Positions 45,396-56,060 of a stretch of DNA of 64,000 nt are shown here, in pieces. Every line of letters starts with the position of its first letter. Within the stretch, counting starts at the first letter, position 1. Both the position numbers and the translations under genes were made by a program. The DNA is from Alentia gelatinosa. Its lineage: Eukaryota > Annelida > Polychaeta > Phyllodocida > Polynoidae. The stretch is taken from positions 64,880,306-64,944,305 of the forward strand of contig OX465583.1 in assembly GCA_950022655.1 (NCBI GenBank), in the 5' to 3' direction. Under the pieces are notes generated by a model. That model ran no database searches. It was given only the letters and a program-made list of their open reading frames with translations, and was not told the origin of the DNA.

Positions 45396-46100
45396 TATCT
45401 CACCCCTGGTGTTTTTCCCCATAAACTTAACAGAGGAAACTCGTACTCAATGTCCATGGAGTATTTAGAAAACAAAATCAATGGGGGATTATGCCACAAA
45501 AAGTTGGCGAATTAGTCAATGTGATGGGTGAGATAAACTCAGAAACCTGTTCAAGTTTATGGTCAGGGCTCGATCCCATCTCGTTTTATCGTAAAACTGG
45601 ATGAGTTTTGATCTTGGCCACTGTATGCCACAACTGAAGTTTGGCATAGTGACTTCATGAGGCGAAGCCGAGTGAAGTCCGTAGCCAAAACTCTAGGAGT
45701 GGAATGCGGTGGCCACGATTATAACGAATCAGGTTTTGATTTTATCCTACCCTGTCTCCTTGATTTTGGAATATTACGTGATAACAATTCTGTATGCCAC
45801 TAGTGGCATATAAAACTATGTATGCTTATCAGCGTGGCATACAGAAACTCAATGTTAAGCCTATGGGATTTTATATTAGGGGCAGGATAAGAATCGCTAT
45901 GTAATTCATGCGGCTTCGCCTTGTGAATTATTGCGCCATACAATTCAATGGAATAAGAGCTTTGACCATAAACCTTCATAGGTTCCCCCTATATAATGGG
46001 GACACAGGTATCTATGTTAATCAGGCAGGAAGTGTGGAGAGTAGTGAGTGATCTTTCTCATATTGTATTACCTAAATACTTCTGGAATCCAATGTCTCAG
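45396..46100 (+). mobile_element. Double-hairpin element, subfamily S1, carrying a nested S6 element
   Basis: TATCTCACCCCTGGTGTTTTT, CCCCATAAACTTAACAG, then GATGGGTGAGATAAACTCAGAAACC and hairpin left arm to CATCTCGTTTT, where S6 sequence intervenes (45,590-45,892). S1 resumes at GAATCGCTATGTAATTCATGC with apex GCGGCTTCGCCTTG (GCTTCGC at 45913-45919) and ends at TAGGTTCCCCCTATATAAT. It then shares about 100 bp of flank with the 41.6-kb copy. Confidence 0.75.
45592..45892 (-). mobile_element. Nested double-hairpin element, subfamily S6
   Basis: On the minus strand: TTATCCTGCCCCTAATATAA, CCCATAGGCTTAACATTGAG, then CAGGGTAGGATAAAATCAAAAC, then a hairpin with arms GGCCACCGCATTCC.../...TATGCCACAACTG and apex CGGCTTCGCC (GCGAAGC on the plus strand at 45662-45668). 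The outer and inner module 1 repeats (TTATCCT and AGGATAA) have both changed relative to S1-S4 (TATCTCA and TGAGATA), so pairing is preserved. Non-coding. It shares a TGTATGCCAC word with the 54.5-kb tandem element. Confidence 0.7.
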
Positions 46101-46310
46101 ACCGAAAATTTTCCTCTATATCATGAAATCTTGATATTGTTACAAAAAAGTGTTGGGATTGGGTAATATTAAACTAGGACGCCCTCGTGTGCTTTATTCT
46201 TGTTAAGTTGTTGTTCATTCTGGAGTGGACTACTAGGATAATTTGTAGTATCCTATTGTCAGTAGACTCCAGGGCCATGCAGACAATTTCGGTAGGGTTT
46301 GTATATATTT

Positions 46311-46671
46311 TTAACCCTTTAACAGCAGCATGATGCCTCCATACATTCCCCTGGCTAAAGCAGCATGATGCCTCTAGGCATCATAGAGGCATCATTGATA
46401 CTTATATACAAAATTCAATAAATAAAAAAATAATTGTTTGAATTGAAAGAAATTTTGACATAGTAAAACCGGCATATTGACCTTTGATTTGGTATTACAA
46501 AATATCATCAACTACCAAGGTAAATTACTGAAATCACATGACACATCATGTGACATTGCTATTTTCTATAAAAAAAAAAAAAGGTGCCTGCTGTAGCAGG
46601 GTCGTTTATGCAGGCAATAACTGCTGTACAATGGTGATCAGAGGAACTGGGTGCTGCAGGGAAAGGGTTAA
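46311..46671 (+). mobile_element. piggyBac-type MITE with TTAA target duplication
   Basis: TTAA (46311-46314) precedes CCCTTTAACAGCAGCA, and TGCTGCAGGGAAAGGG precedes TTAA (46668-46671). The element is 353 bp (46315-46667), with terminal inverted repeats CCCTTT-4-GCAGCA matching 13 of 16. TTAA duplication with CCC-ending termini is diagnostic of the piggyBac superfamily. The left half has nested small palindromes (GATGCCTCTAGGCATC, GAGGCATC). No transposase is encoded, so it is non-autonomous. Confidence 0.85.
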
Positions 46672-47054
46672 AGGTAACAGGCAGTGCCTCATCTAATCAT
46701 AACATGTTATTTTATAGTACACAATTTTTATTCACTGGATAGCACAAAACAAAACTAAGACTATTATAAGTTATATACAATGCATTAATGTTTTCATGTT
46801 ATTTTCGTTCATTGTAAATGGAGACGTCCACCTCTACTCTTGTGGTAACTCTACACCTGCGTAGGACAGTAACGCACGGCGTTGTAACAAGCCAGCACAG
46901 TCTGTGCGCTCCTCTGGTCCATGTGAGCATTGTGTATTCACTGGTCATGTCTCTACTTTGTCCTGCTCGGGCATGGGCCGCACCCCAGGTCTGCCTGCAC
47001 CCCCTGACAGGGTTACGTACCCCATTACGGGGTTGTGATGAGGGGTGGGGGTAC
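46672..47054. other. No gene supported
   Basis: On the minus strand an open run of roughly 70 codons without domain features ends near 46,810, and an AATAAA (minus) lies near 46,741. This is too weak to call an exon, but it shares strand and layout with the candidate exon 2 kb away. Confidence 0.3.
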
Positions 47055-47522
47055 GTTCAGTGATAGACTTGCTCAAGTCTTTGATTATGAACATTCATTA
47101 AATGATTTAACACAACCAGAATAAAATTGATTATAGTATCTCTCCTTCTCTGACTGGCCCATGATTCAAAGACTTGTCCAATATGAACAGAATCTCCTGT
47201 TCATGGCCCCAAGCCACTCCCTGTAACCCTATACTTCCTCCTACTCCTCTCCCCCCCCTCCAGTTCTCTGGTCGCCTGTGTTGTCATAGCAATGAATTTT
47301 GGCTGCTCCTGACTATCACCCGATTGAGATCAAAGTTAGAGGGTATCAATCTGCCAGCAGATATCCTGACCAGTAGCTAGGATATCTGTATGGAGAGTGT
47401 TGGGAATACTGGAGCTCAACAGCGCCAGAAATCCAACACCATTACCGATTGTACCAGTCCCTGTATCCCAGCAAGGAGGGTAGCCATAGGATGCAGGGAC
47501 TGGAGCCAGTCTAGTTCAGTGA
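47055..47522 (-). mobile_element. Family A MITE, full length with perfect 9-bp TSD
   Basis: Element 47064-47513 (450 bp) with exact duplications GTTCAGTGA (47055-47063, 47514-47522). It starts TAGACTTGCTCAAGTC and ends ACTGGAGCCAGTCTA. The perfect TSD and intact ends suggest relatively recent insertion. Non-coding. Confidence 0.9.
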
Positions 47523-48184
47523 CGGCGTACTGTGCGCACCAACTCCAACCCTTCACCCCGTCCCCACCTCACACCCGCCACGTGCATTGTTGCCCAGGCA
47601 TAATATTGATATATAAAACGATAGGGGAGCACTGTGGGCGCGACAGGGGGTTGTTTGCCGGGGTCGGGGGTGAACGGGCCCACGGCCAAGACTGGGTAGT
47701 GTAGGTTACTCCACGGGAGAGGGTCGGGGTGAGGTGGGGCACACCTTGAGTCTCAGCAGGGGGCAGCAAGGGGGTAGGGTCATATCCAGCAGGGCGCATG
47801 CAACCTCACGTAAAGCCCCACCATCTCACCCCCAACCATCTCAACCCCGGACAGTACCAATGCAGACACAATCACAAAAACCCTCAATACACACACCCAT
47901 AACGCTGAAGATAACGTAGCAGACTTCCTGATAAGACTTGGCAAGAATTTAGTACTGATAAAGAGGCTTTCAGGTGACCATGAAGACACCATTATCCTTC
48001 ACCTTCACCTCTTCCCTGAGCCCTTGCCACCAGGAGTAGGTGCAATTTGTGGGGTTTTTTAAACACACAGGGAAACTGGTGAGGAAGCATGCCAACATTT
48101 TATGGTGTAATAGTTATTGGACATAACTTCAAGATAGAAACTCTTTTTTAGAAGTGAAGTTATGAAAGGTCAATGTCCATGGCC
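47523..48184. other. No gene supported
   Basis: Unique DNA with short minus-strand frames (a 45-codon ATG-started frame near 47,970-48,105 and a 70-codon frame beside it). None has motifs or splice context. Confidence 0.35.
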
Positions 48185-48690
48185 TCAAGATATGTATTTG
48201 GCCGTGTACGTGAAATAAGAAATGGTCAGAAGACTTAGATCCAGTTTACACCAACCGACAGGTAAATTGGAAACCCTACAATTCAGACGAAGAGATTGTG
48301 TTCCAGTAGAGAATCTCAGCAGGATTTGTCTCAGACAAACACCCTGTGAGGTACAAGAATACCACCGTGTAAATTCCACTTTATACACGTTTAAAATGTA
48401 TAAGGGCATTTTGGGGAGACCCATTGCTGAGTCACTGACTAAGTTTCAAACCTAGGGTGACTATGTCTGAGACTATGTATCCTGTGTGTCCTTCCATGTT
48501 AATCAAATTCACCATTTTTCCTTGAGATTATGAAAAGCAAAAAAACCCGGCAACTTGCCCAGAAATTTTGGTAACACATGAGGATGATCATGAGCATTGT
48601 CTGAGACTCAGGGACAAATGCGAAGTACACCTTACCAGGTACGTTAGTCCTTACGTGTGAATCTCACATCAGAAATAGCAAGTGGAAGTC
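48185..48690 (-). repeat. Family D copy 2
   Basis: GAAACCCTACAATTCAGACG, CAGCAGGATTTGTCTCAGAC and CACCCTGTGAGGTAC are inverse to 43.7 and 50.9 kb. A second part (TGTGTCCTTCCATG-TAATCA, AATTCACCATTT-TCCTTGAGA, ATTGTCTGAGACT) matches 51.25-51.40 kb in direct orientation, so the two parts have been rearranged relative to each other. No coding capacity. Confidence 0.6.
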
Positions 48691-49640
48691 TACAACATAT
48701 TAATGTTATTGTTGAGATAACTGCCTGTAAATACGTTAGGAATAACCAAATCGGTAATGTAAAATAAAAATGTGATTTGTCACGGGAGCCTACTGAAAAT
48801 AATAATAGAAATTTTTTTTTTTTTCAAAATTTCTCCTCAGATTTAGTGGGTTCTTTTTAAAGAATTGCCCCTAGAATGCATAGAACTGGCCTAGTAGACC
48901 CTTTAATAGAAATTAAAAAATTAAAAAAAAATTCTCCTCAAATTTAGTGGGTTTTTTTTTCTCAAATTGCCCTTAGAATGCCTGGGTACATATTAGGTCT
49001 CACCAGGTGAATGCCTTAAGGCCAGTGGAATACCTCGAGGCCTTCTCAGGACTGACACGGGCACTCTGTCCCGTACGCCAAGTGAGAAATACCACTGGAC
49101 ACGAAGATAAATACAGTGCTGTGCGTGCAGGAATTGCATTGGGAGAGTGATGGTGTGTTGTGGCAATTATTGATTGGTGGGTGGCGATTTATATCAAGGG
49201 TAATACCACAGTACAAATGATGCATGGGAAGCTGAAAACAGGAAAACAATCATTACAATGTGACCCTCATAGCATAAGGTCCAGGTTTCAAACCAATGCA
49301 CCTATAATCTGCATTGCAGTGGATTTTCAACTACACCTCATAGTACCTCTTGTCATGTATGTACATTGAAGTCTGGAGCCAGTGGAAGATAGGTAACATT
49401 TGTAGCCTAACTGTTAACTCCAGGGTGATAAAAGCCTTTAAAAAAAGTCCAAGTGAGCATCTTTGTTATGTAGGCCATACATGCAAAATTGAGGGAATGT
49501 CCATCGAGGTTATAAAGCATCAGGGCTATTTAAGGAGATATAGTGAGTATATACATGAATTCCATCTTTTCCTCGATGTTTTGGCTGGATATATATTCAA
49601 CTCGTTCTTCCATCTCGGTGAATATTTCCGACCAAACATC
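48691..49640. other. No gene supported
   Basis: It has two diverged copies of an ATTTCTCCTC-AATTTAGTGGG...AATTGCCC block near 48,825-48,885 and 48,928-48,985 (tandem, about 100-bp period). The 108-codon plus-strand frame at 49,359-49,685 overlaps a dispersed repeat and has no recognisable motif. Confidence 0.4.
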
Positions 49641-49644
49641 TGGG

Positions 49645-49700
49645 AACAGATTCCATCCAGGTACACTAACCATGTTTCCATATAGTAATACATATGTATA
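49645..49700 (-). repeat. Family J fragment, inverse of 52,868-52,925
   Basis: GTACACTAACCATGTTTCC on the plus strand here is the complement of GGAAACATGGTTAGTGTGCC near 52,885. Short, low-copy. Confidence 0.5.
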
Positions 49701-50159
49701 CAAAGGGAGTAGGGGTGTGGAGAGGAGGTGAAGATTTGAAGCATCATATGGATGCGTACATGGGAAGGAGAATGAGCAGTGCTGGTATTTATACCTGACC
49801 ACCAAGAATCAAACGTAGTTTGCTCCTGACCACGGAGAATGTGCAATGTATATCTATGTTAGGGAGAAGCCTGAGGATGTATTTTCTTTGTTTATTATGA
49901 CAGGTCTGAATATTGTATGTGTTTATAGTCAAAATAATGGAGGCAGAAGATGCCGGATAGATAGATTGAGATATAGGTTAGGAGTGTTTATAGTCTTTAG
50001 CTCTAAGAACATTGGAGAACAATATATGACTGTAAAAACTCTTTTATAGTCTGTATGAGGCAGTTTATGACCCAACAGGAACAGCTGGGAATCTAACAGT
50101 TGGACTAGGAAACCATAGAGATTATTGCATGCTACTATCTTCTGTATCTCTTTCTCTTA

Positions 50160-50392
50160 GTCTGCATGTCTCTCTTCCGCTCTCTCTGCCTCTTTGTCTC
50201 TCTGTGCTTCTTTCTCTCTGTTTCTATCTCCCGCTCTCTCTCTCTCTATATATATATATATACATGTATGCGGATGTTATATATACATATATACATATAT
50301 ATATATAAGTATGTTACATCAACGTATTACGTATATATACGTGCAAATGTATATATCACGTTATGTATGTCCTTATATATATGTATATCAAC

Positions 50393-50453
<61 letters not shown>

Positions 50454-50455
50454 TA
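50160..50455 (+). repeat. Compound microsatellite (TC)n then (TA)n
   Basis: Interrupted (TC)n at 50165-50245, TA/TACA-rich to 50,310, then a long perfect (TA)n at about 50,395-50,450. Reading frames through it are artefacts. Confidence 0.9.
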
Positions 50456-50874
50456 CGAGCAGGTGCGTGTATTGTCTGATTGTGTGCCAGGGGAGGACTG
50501 GATAAAGTTTGTGTGTGATCCTGCAGGGAAAAGTTCATTGAATGCATGCGTGCATAGGTCATGGAGGCAGACTGTGTCATATTCTGTGCGTGAGGTGGTG
50601 GAGGTAGGGGTGGTGTTACAGGCAGCCAACCGAGCAAAAAGGGAATAATGAGAGTTGGTTACGTGCAACATGTCATGTCAAGAGCTCTGCAACAGGGTGA
50701 TGGTGATGGGTGTCGCGGTAGTGGGATGGAGAGGGTGTTTACATTGAAATATATACACTATTTAATATTGCCCACACCTATAAACCCATCTACTGCCTTC
50801 CATAGCCACTGCATATCAGTGGGTCCCTCCTTGGTATATTATATCGACCTGTACGAACGAAGAGGGGTACGTTA
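50456..50874. other. No gene seen
   Basis: Unique DNA. No feature recognised. Confidence 0.4.
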
Positions 50875-51575
50875 AGTGGAATTCACACGGTGAGATTCAT
50901 GTAACTGATAGGGTGTTTGTTGGTGACAAATCCTGCTGAGATTCTCTAACGGAACACGATCCCTTGAATTATAAGGTTCCATTTCTTTGTGACAAAGGTT
51001 TTCTCCTGCAATTGTTGCCGACATTTACCCCTATCAAGGCATATAATCCCATGAGATTTTGATTCTAAACACTTTTTTGAATTTACAGAGGCATTTTGGT
51101 GATAAGGATGGACCCATTGCTGAGGCACCAAATAAGTACCTAACTTACGGAATAGGAAGCTAGCAAGCAGGGTCATATGCTATTCACACCGCTTTCCTCA
51201 AGGGTAGACTATTTGAGCCCAAGGATCAGTGTTCACGGGGACTATATATAGTCTATGTACCAGGTGTGTCCTTCCATGAGAATCAAATTCACCATTTCTC
51301 CTTGAGACTGGTAAAAGCACCTTGCCATGAGAATTGTGTACCAAAGGAGAATTGTCTGAGACTAGGTGAGAGGTGTGATATACACCCGTCTCAGGTACAT
51401 TAGTCTCTACTTGTGAACCCCACTATAGGAGAATTGTCTAAGACTAGGGGAAAGGTGTGAAGTACACCCGTCTCAGGTAGGCTACATAAGTCTCTATATG
51501 TGTACCCCACCAACTCCGAATCGCCTGAGACTGGGGGAAGGTATGAAGTATACCCATCTTAGGTATATTGTGGAT
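50875..51575 (+). repeat. Family D copy 3, with about 80-bp tandem sub-repeats
   Basis: GGAATTCACACGGTGAGATTC starts it, CATTTACCCCTATCAAGGC and CCCATGAGATTTTGATTC follow, then TGTGTCCTTCCATGAGAATC. The right end (51,343-51,570) has three tandem units, each with AATTG(T/C)CT-AGACTAGG-GA, GGTGTGA-TACACCCGTCTC and TCTCTA-TGTG-ACCCCAC. Within a unit, GTCTGAGAC / GTCTCAGGTA words form a stem. The longest family D copy in the window. Confidence 0.65.
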
Positions 51576-51639
51576 CCCGCTTTAGGACAGGTTAGCACCA
51601 ACAATGCTGGGCGTGGGGCCGTGCCCAGGTTGTGTTGTT

Positions 51640-52110
51640 TTAATTGGTTGGTGAATCTTTTACTTCCAGGCCTAGCCTCCCCCCTGACCGGGGTGAGTGT
51701 GAGGGTGCCCCGCCTCCCCCCACACCTCCCCCGGCCCTGCTCCCCGCTCCCCGCTCCCCTCGGGCGCCAGTTATTGTAGCGGTCTCAACCCGTGCGGAAG
51801 AGCGCGGGTAAATCCGGCCTCGGTGTGTTGATCAAACACTTGATCTTGGCCCGACGACCCTGCCGGCACATCAATGATTAAAGCGGTACACAGACGGCCG
51901 TCGGCGCCCCCGGCCCGGCCCGGCGCAGCGCCCTGCCAGCCGCCGCTGTCCGGCCAGCCCCGGCCGACTGCCCGCCCAGCCCCCGGGCCACGACCTGGGG
52001 CCCTGTGTCCGCCGGTGCTTCACCCCCGGCTCCAGGGTCAACAGGCGCCGTGACGCCGCGATCGTAGGCCGGGGTGCTCTAGACGGGAGAGCGCCCGTGT
52101 GGGATGGGTG
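51640..52110. other. CpG-rich island
   Basis: The densest GC block here (CCCCCGGCCCGGCCCGGCGC). TGTTGATCAAACACTTGATC and CATCAATGATTAAAGCGG at 51,830-51,890 are AT-containing interruptions with TCAAT/ATTA homeodomain-type words. No exon boundaries found. A probable regulatory island. Confidence 0.5.
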
Positions 52111-52169
52111 CTGGAGAGGGTTGGGGATGTAGGCCCTATCATAGATCTAAACAGGTCAGGCGTGTATAG

Positions 52170-52626
52170 GTCTCAGGATGGACTTGCTCAAGTCTTTGAT
52201 TATGAACAGGCATTAAATGATTGAAAAATTTAAATTAGAATAAAGTTTATCGTAATATATATCCTGGCCCTATCCCAGCGAGGAGGAGTAAGGTAGGTGG
52301 AGGGGTAGGCATAGGGTGCAGGGACTGGTCCCAATGCAGCCACTATTCTCCTTCATCCCCAGCAGTGGTAGATCTACTGCTATATCAAAAGCCATTCTTT
52401 CTCATACCATGTCTATACATGTGGTATGGGAACTAAATGAACTCTCACCTTGGTAGAAGTGTAGGGGTGAGATTTCTATCTGAATTCATTACATAGATTC
52501 GATCAGCACCCTAGTGGTGTAAAAGAACCTTGAGGAAGTCTGGTGAGAGCCTGCAATGATTAACTGGATGTTAAATCAAACCAACAAACCAATAACAACC
52601 AACCTGGAGCCAGTCTACTCTCTGTA
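52170..52626 (-). mobile_element. Family A MITE split by a SINE-like insertion
   Basis: It starts at 52,179 (TGGACTTGCTCAAGTC) and runs to GCAGGGACTGG at 52,328. Its last bases (TGGAGCCAGTCTA) are found at 52,605-52,617. Flanking 9-mers GTCTCAGGA / CTCTCTGTA agree at 6 of 9, so it is an older insertion. It also lacks much of the family interior. Confidence 0.75.
52329..52603 (+). mobile_element. SINE-like insertion with AACC-type tail
   Basis: The ~275 bp that separate the two ends of the family A copy finish in GGATGTTAAATCAAACC followed by degenerate AACAAACC/AACAACC units. Tails of this kind (GTTAAA-CAACC repeats) are familiar from invertebrate SINEs and their LINE partners. I cannot find convincing pol III A and B boxes, so assignment rests on the tail and on the clean insertion into a known element. 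Confidence 0.4.
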
Positions 52627-53519
52627 TTGACCCTTTTAAGATAGGAAATACAATCCATCACTCACGGGCTACCTTCCCAAATACATACATATACGATCCG
52701 GCAGTTTTATCAAACAAATCGTTCACTCTGATATAAGAAAACATGTATTGAGTATAGGAAATCGTTTTTATAATGTTTGCACACATCAAGCATGTCAGAT
52801 CTAGCGAGTTCGCCAACACGTTCAGTGGAATCAAGACACCGCCATTGAAGTCCAGTGTCCGTGTCCATGTAAGTAGTATATGGAAACATGGTTAGTGTGC
52901 CTGAATAAAATCTGTTGCGAGATTGTTTTTGTCAAACCAAAACAACAAGAAAAGAAGTAATTCAGGCGCACTCACTGCCTCATCTTTTGTACCATAGTTT
53001 TTATCATTAAATAATAATTTGAACGACTACATGCAAATCGCTTATTGGTGCCCTGTTAAGAGTCACAATAAACAAAGAAAAAGAGGACAATACACAAGAC
53101 GTACATGAACGTCATATACCTAGAAATACTTAAGAACGTCATTTTACAACACATGGTCGGCCCACAGAGTGCATGAACTACTAGTTCGTGCACAGTGTGC
53201 AGAATAAAATCCGTACAGCTGGCCAGTCAATGTGTGACGTTCATGCACTGGTGTATGATATTATACGATGCGTGATGGGTGTGGCAGTATCACCACACAG
53301 CGATTCCAATCGAGCTACACAAACATGATGTGGGGGCGTGTGTTAGCCTTTTATTGCCTTTTTATGTAGTCCATTTCTTACCAAAACATGATTGACGCGA
53401 GATCGTATCATATCACATTGTACCTGTTCTTCGCCCACCCACCCACCCACCCAAAATAGGCTTTCTTTAATAAGAAAGTCGATAGACCTATTAAGACATT
53501 AGGTGGATGGAGATTTCTG
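52627..53519. other. No gene seen; family J fragment
   Basis: Family J sequence at 52,868-52,925 (GGAAACATGGTTAGTGTG). ACCCACCCACCCACCC at 53,437-53,452. The remainder is AT-rich unique DNA. Confidence 0.4.
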
Positions 53520-54130
53520 GTCGGAAGCTGGGGGCTGTTCTTTGGGTGCTGACGACTCCACTGAGTGAAGGCGTGTCGGGTTGCGGCCTCGCTCGGCTAT
53601 GGTTTCCAGGCAATAAGCATAACGACTTGAGGTAACATCATTGTGTCTAGTTATTATTGATGGATGACGTCCAGAGATTGCTCCGTCCGGACACGGGCGG
53701 ATCACGTTGTGCCGGCCGTGGCCTGCATGTCAGCGCCGCCCTCCTCCGGGGGAGACCCTGGATGCGCCGCGCATAATCAGCCCACCCCGGAGTAAGGAGG
53801 GCGAGCTGCTCGCGCCGCCTGCATGCACGGCTCCGGAGCTGCTCAGTGCGAGCCCCTAGCTGCTCCCCGACCCTCCAGCCCCACATATAGGTCGCCCGCC
53901 CGCCCGCCCCCCGCCCTCCTCCCGCCCCCGCCCCGGCCCGGCAGCGGCAGCCCCACCGGCCGGCCTCCTCTCGGGAATGGGCCGTGAACTTGTGGCCTCA
54001 ATCGCATCCTGGAGCCAATATGATAAAAATATGATAAAAACCGGAAGGTGATGGTTCCTCTATTGTGTGTGTGGGTGTGTGAGGGTGTGTGTGTGTGTGT
54101 GTCGGGGGGCGCGGGGTAGCGTCTGTAGCG
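53520..54130. other. CpG-rich island
   Basis: CpG-dense, with CCCGCCCGCCCGCCC at about 53,893-53,910 and (GTGT)n at 54,065-54,100. Minus-strand frames of 68-79 codons lack domain features. A possible promoter island. Confidence 0.45.
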
Positions 54131-54420
54131 GGGGTAGCGTCTGTAGCGTCGTCTGCCGCCCGTGTGCGGTGTGTATTCATAACACCCGGCTTTGTTTCCC
54201 TAACACCAGCGTGGCGAAATATAAACACGACGTGCGGCGGTGTTAGGCGCGCGTGGAAAAATAATATTACTTCCCCAAGCCAGCTGAGTCATATAATAAG
54301 GCTATGTGGGGAGGCCTCCGTCTCCCGCCGTGGAGGTGGGATACCACCCGCGTGGAGGAGCGAGGCAGGGTAAGACGTAGGGGCAGGAGGTGGGGGTATA
54401 TATATATATAGTTATAGGAT

Positions 54421-55076
54421 GAGCTCTCTAGAGGTCACCCATCAGTGGCAAAGTGCGATTCAGCATTTAGGATTCTTGTAATCAGTGTCTAAGATGGTAC
54501 TTGGGTGCTATACGGTTATCCTAGTACCCCTCATATAAGTCTCCATAGACTTAACATGGTGTGAATGTATGCCACGGTTGTTCTAAACTGGTACTTAATA
54601 TGGGGCTATACGGTTATCGTATCTAATATAAGTCTCCATAGACTTAACATGGTATGCGTGTATGCCACGGTTGTTCTAAGTTGATACTTAATTGGGGGTT
54701 ATAGGGTTATCCTACCCCTCATGTAAAGCTCCATAGACTTAACATGATGTGAATGTATGACACAGTTGTTCTAAGCTGGTACTTAATTGGGGGTTACATG
54801 GTTATACTACCTCTCATATAAAGCTCCATAGACTTAACATGGTGTGAATGTATGCCACGGTTGTGTCATGTAATATATATCTGCCACGCATTACATATGA
54901 ACTTAAAAACATGTGATCGTGTAGGATAAAATCTAAATATCACTCAATTTCATATGATTGTTTACATGGCTTTCACTATCTTCTGCTACAGATATCACAC
55001 AACTCCGCTTCGTGAAATCATTCCATGAAGACAACTCACGCCATATACACAATCATATGAAATTGAGTGACGTTTC
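54421..55076 (+). mobile_element. Double-hairpin element, subfamily S5, with module 1 amplified four times
   Basis: Four tandem units of 91-97 bp (about 54,491-54,587, 54,588-54,678, 54,679-54,774, 54,775-54,866). Each contains TTATCCTACCCCTCATATAA-type sequence, CTCCATAGACTTAACATGG and TGTATGCCACGGTTGT. The junction GTGTAGGATAAAATCTAAAT follows, then a hairpin with perfect 22-bp arms (54,940-54,961 and 55,049-55,070) and apex ACTCCGCTTCGTG. CCATAGACTTAACAT is the same word found in module 1 of S1. Both the outer TATCCTACC and the junction GTAGGATA carry the changed version, preserving pairing. Non-coding. Confidence 0.7.
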
Positions 55077-55159
55077 TTGATAATACCACAGAGGATAACT
55101 TCGGTCACCTATATGGGTTTCTGAGGGTCAGAGATGGGTCGGTGCGCTGTGACTGTGGC

Positions 55160-56060
55160 ATGTATATAGATCAGCTGAGCTGCTCCTTCTACGTGGGGAG
55201 ATTTATACAGTGGCCCACTGCCGTGTTGAGCTGCTCAAGTCAGCAGCCACCCTCTCCTGACCGCCTCACCTCGCCGCCGCCCGGGTTAAATGGTTACCAC
55301 TGCACACACAGCGAACCAATTACGGGCGGGACAGGGCAGGAGGGCCGTGCGTGCTGGAGACGACCGGGGCAACCCCCTCGACCACCCGGGGCTCCCCTCC
55401 ACCCACCCACATCCTGGGTCTCCCTTCAATAATGCACGCCGTGCCGGAAATGTTTGGTCGGGTTGCGGCGGAGGTGGGCGCGGTCAGGGTCGGTCACGCC
55501 GCCGCCGTCTGCCCGCCCTTCCCACCCTGGCGCCTGGCACCTGGCACAGGGAGCATATAGCATGGAGCAAGGCGCTGGCAGAAGAAGGAGGAGGAGGGGC
55601 ATATAGCATGGAGGAGGAGAGCTCTGGCAGGGAAGACATGCTCCTGCCAAACATTTCACCTGCCGTGGGGGCGCGCCAGCCAAGAAGCAGCTATGATACC
55701 CCGGCGGCGCTCTGTTGTATACATAACAAGCCCAGGAGTAGTACGTATACGTCCAACCCCGGTCCCGCCCCTCCCCGCCCCGCCGCCCGGGGAGAGGCGC
55801 CCTTTGCGCCTACCTGTGCCGCCCGGGGCCCCGGGAGCGCGGCCTGCCGTCCTCCAGGGTCGGCGGGGGCACGCCAGGAGGGCGGCCAACCACCGGCACC
55901 CCGGGCCCACGGCGGGGTAAGACGGGGGAGGCCCTGGAGGCCCTGACATATAGACGGCTGGCCCGCCCGCAGCAGGGGTTACTACATGAGTTGACGGGTG
56001 CTGGCAGGCCCCCCGGCCCCCGCCCTCCAGGGGTTACGGCGTAGTACTCGGCAAACACCG
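55160..56060. other. CpG-rich island
   Basis: A large GC-rich block with CCAAT (55,316), GGGCGGGAC boxes, and (GGA)n at 55,586-55,620. A 218-codon plus-strand frame crosses it, but it changes composition with the DNA and contains no recognisable domain. Minus-strand frames of similar length are also open. Likely regulatory or a promoter with unknown exons. Confidence 0.45.

Noticed and set aside
47970..48105. 45-codon ATG-started frame on the minus strand
   Set aside because: Short, no motif, adjacent frames equally open, no splice or polyadenylation context.
49350..49690. About 108-codon plus-strand frame
   Set aside because: No recognisable motif, overlapping minus-strand frames of similar length, and the end lies in a dispersed repeat (family J).
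54491..54866. CRISPR-like array of regularly spaced repeats
   Set aside because: The repeated unit is the whole ~92 bp without unique spacers, and the setting is a eukaryotic transposon.
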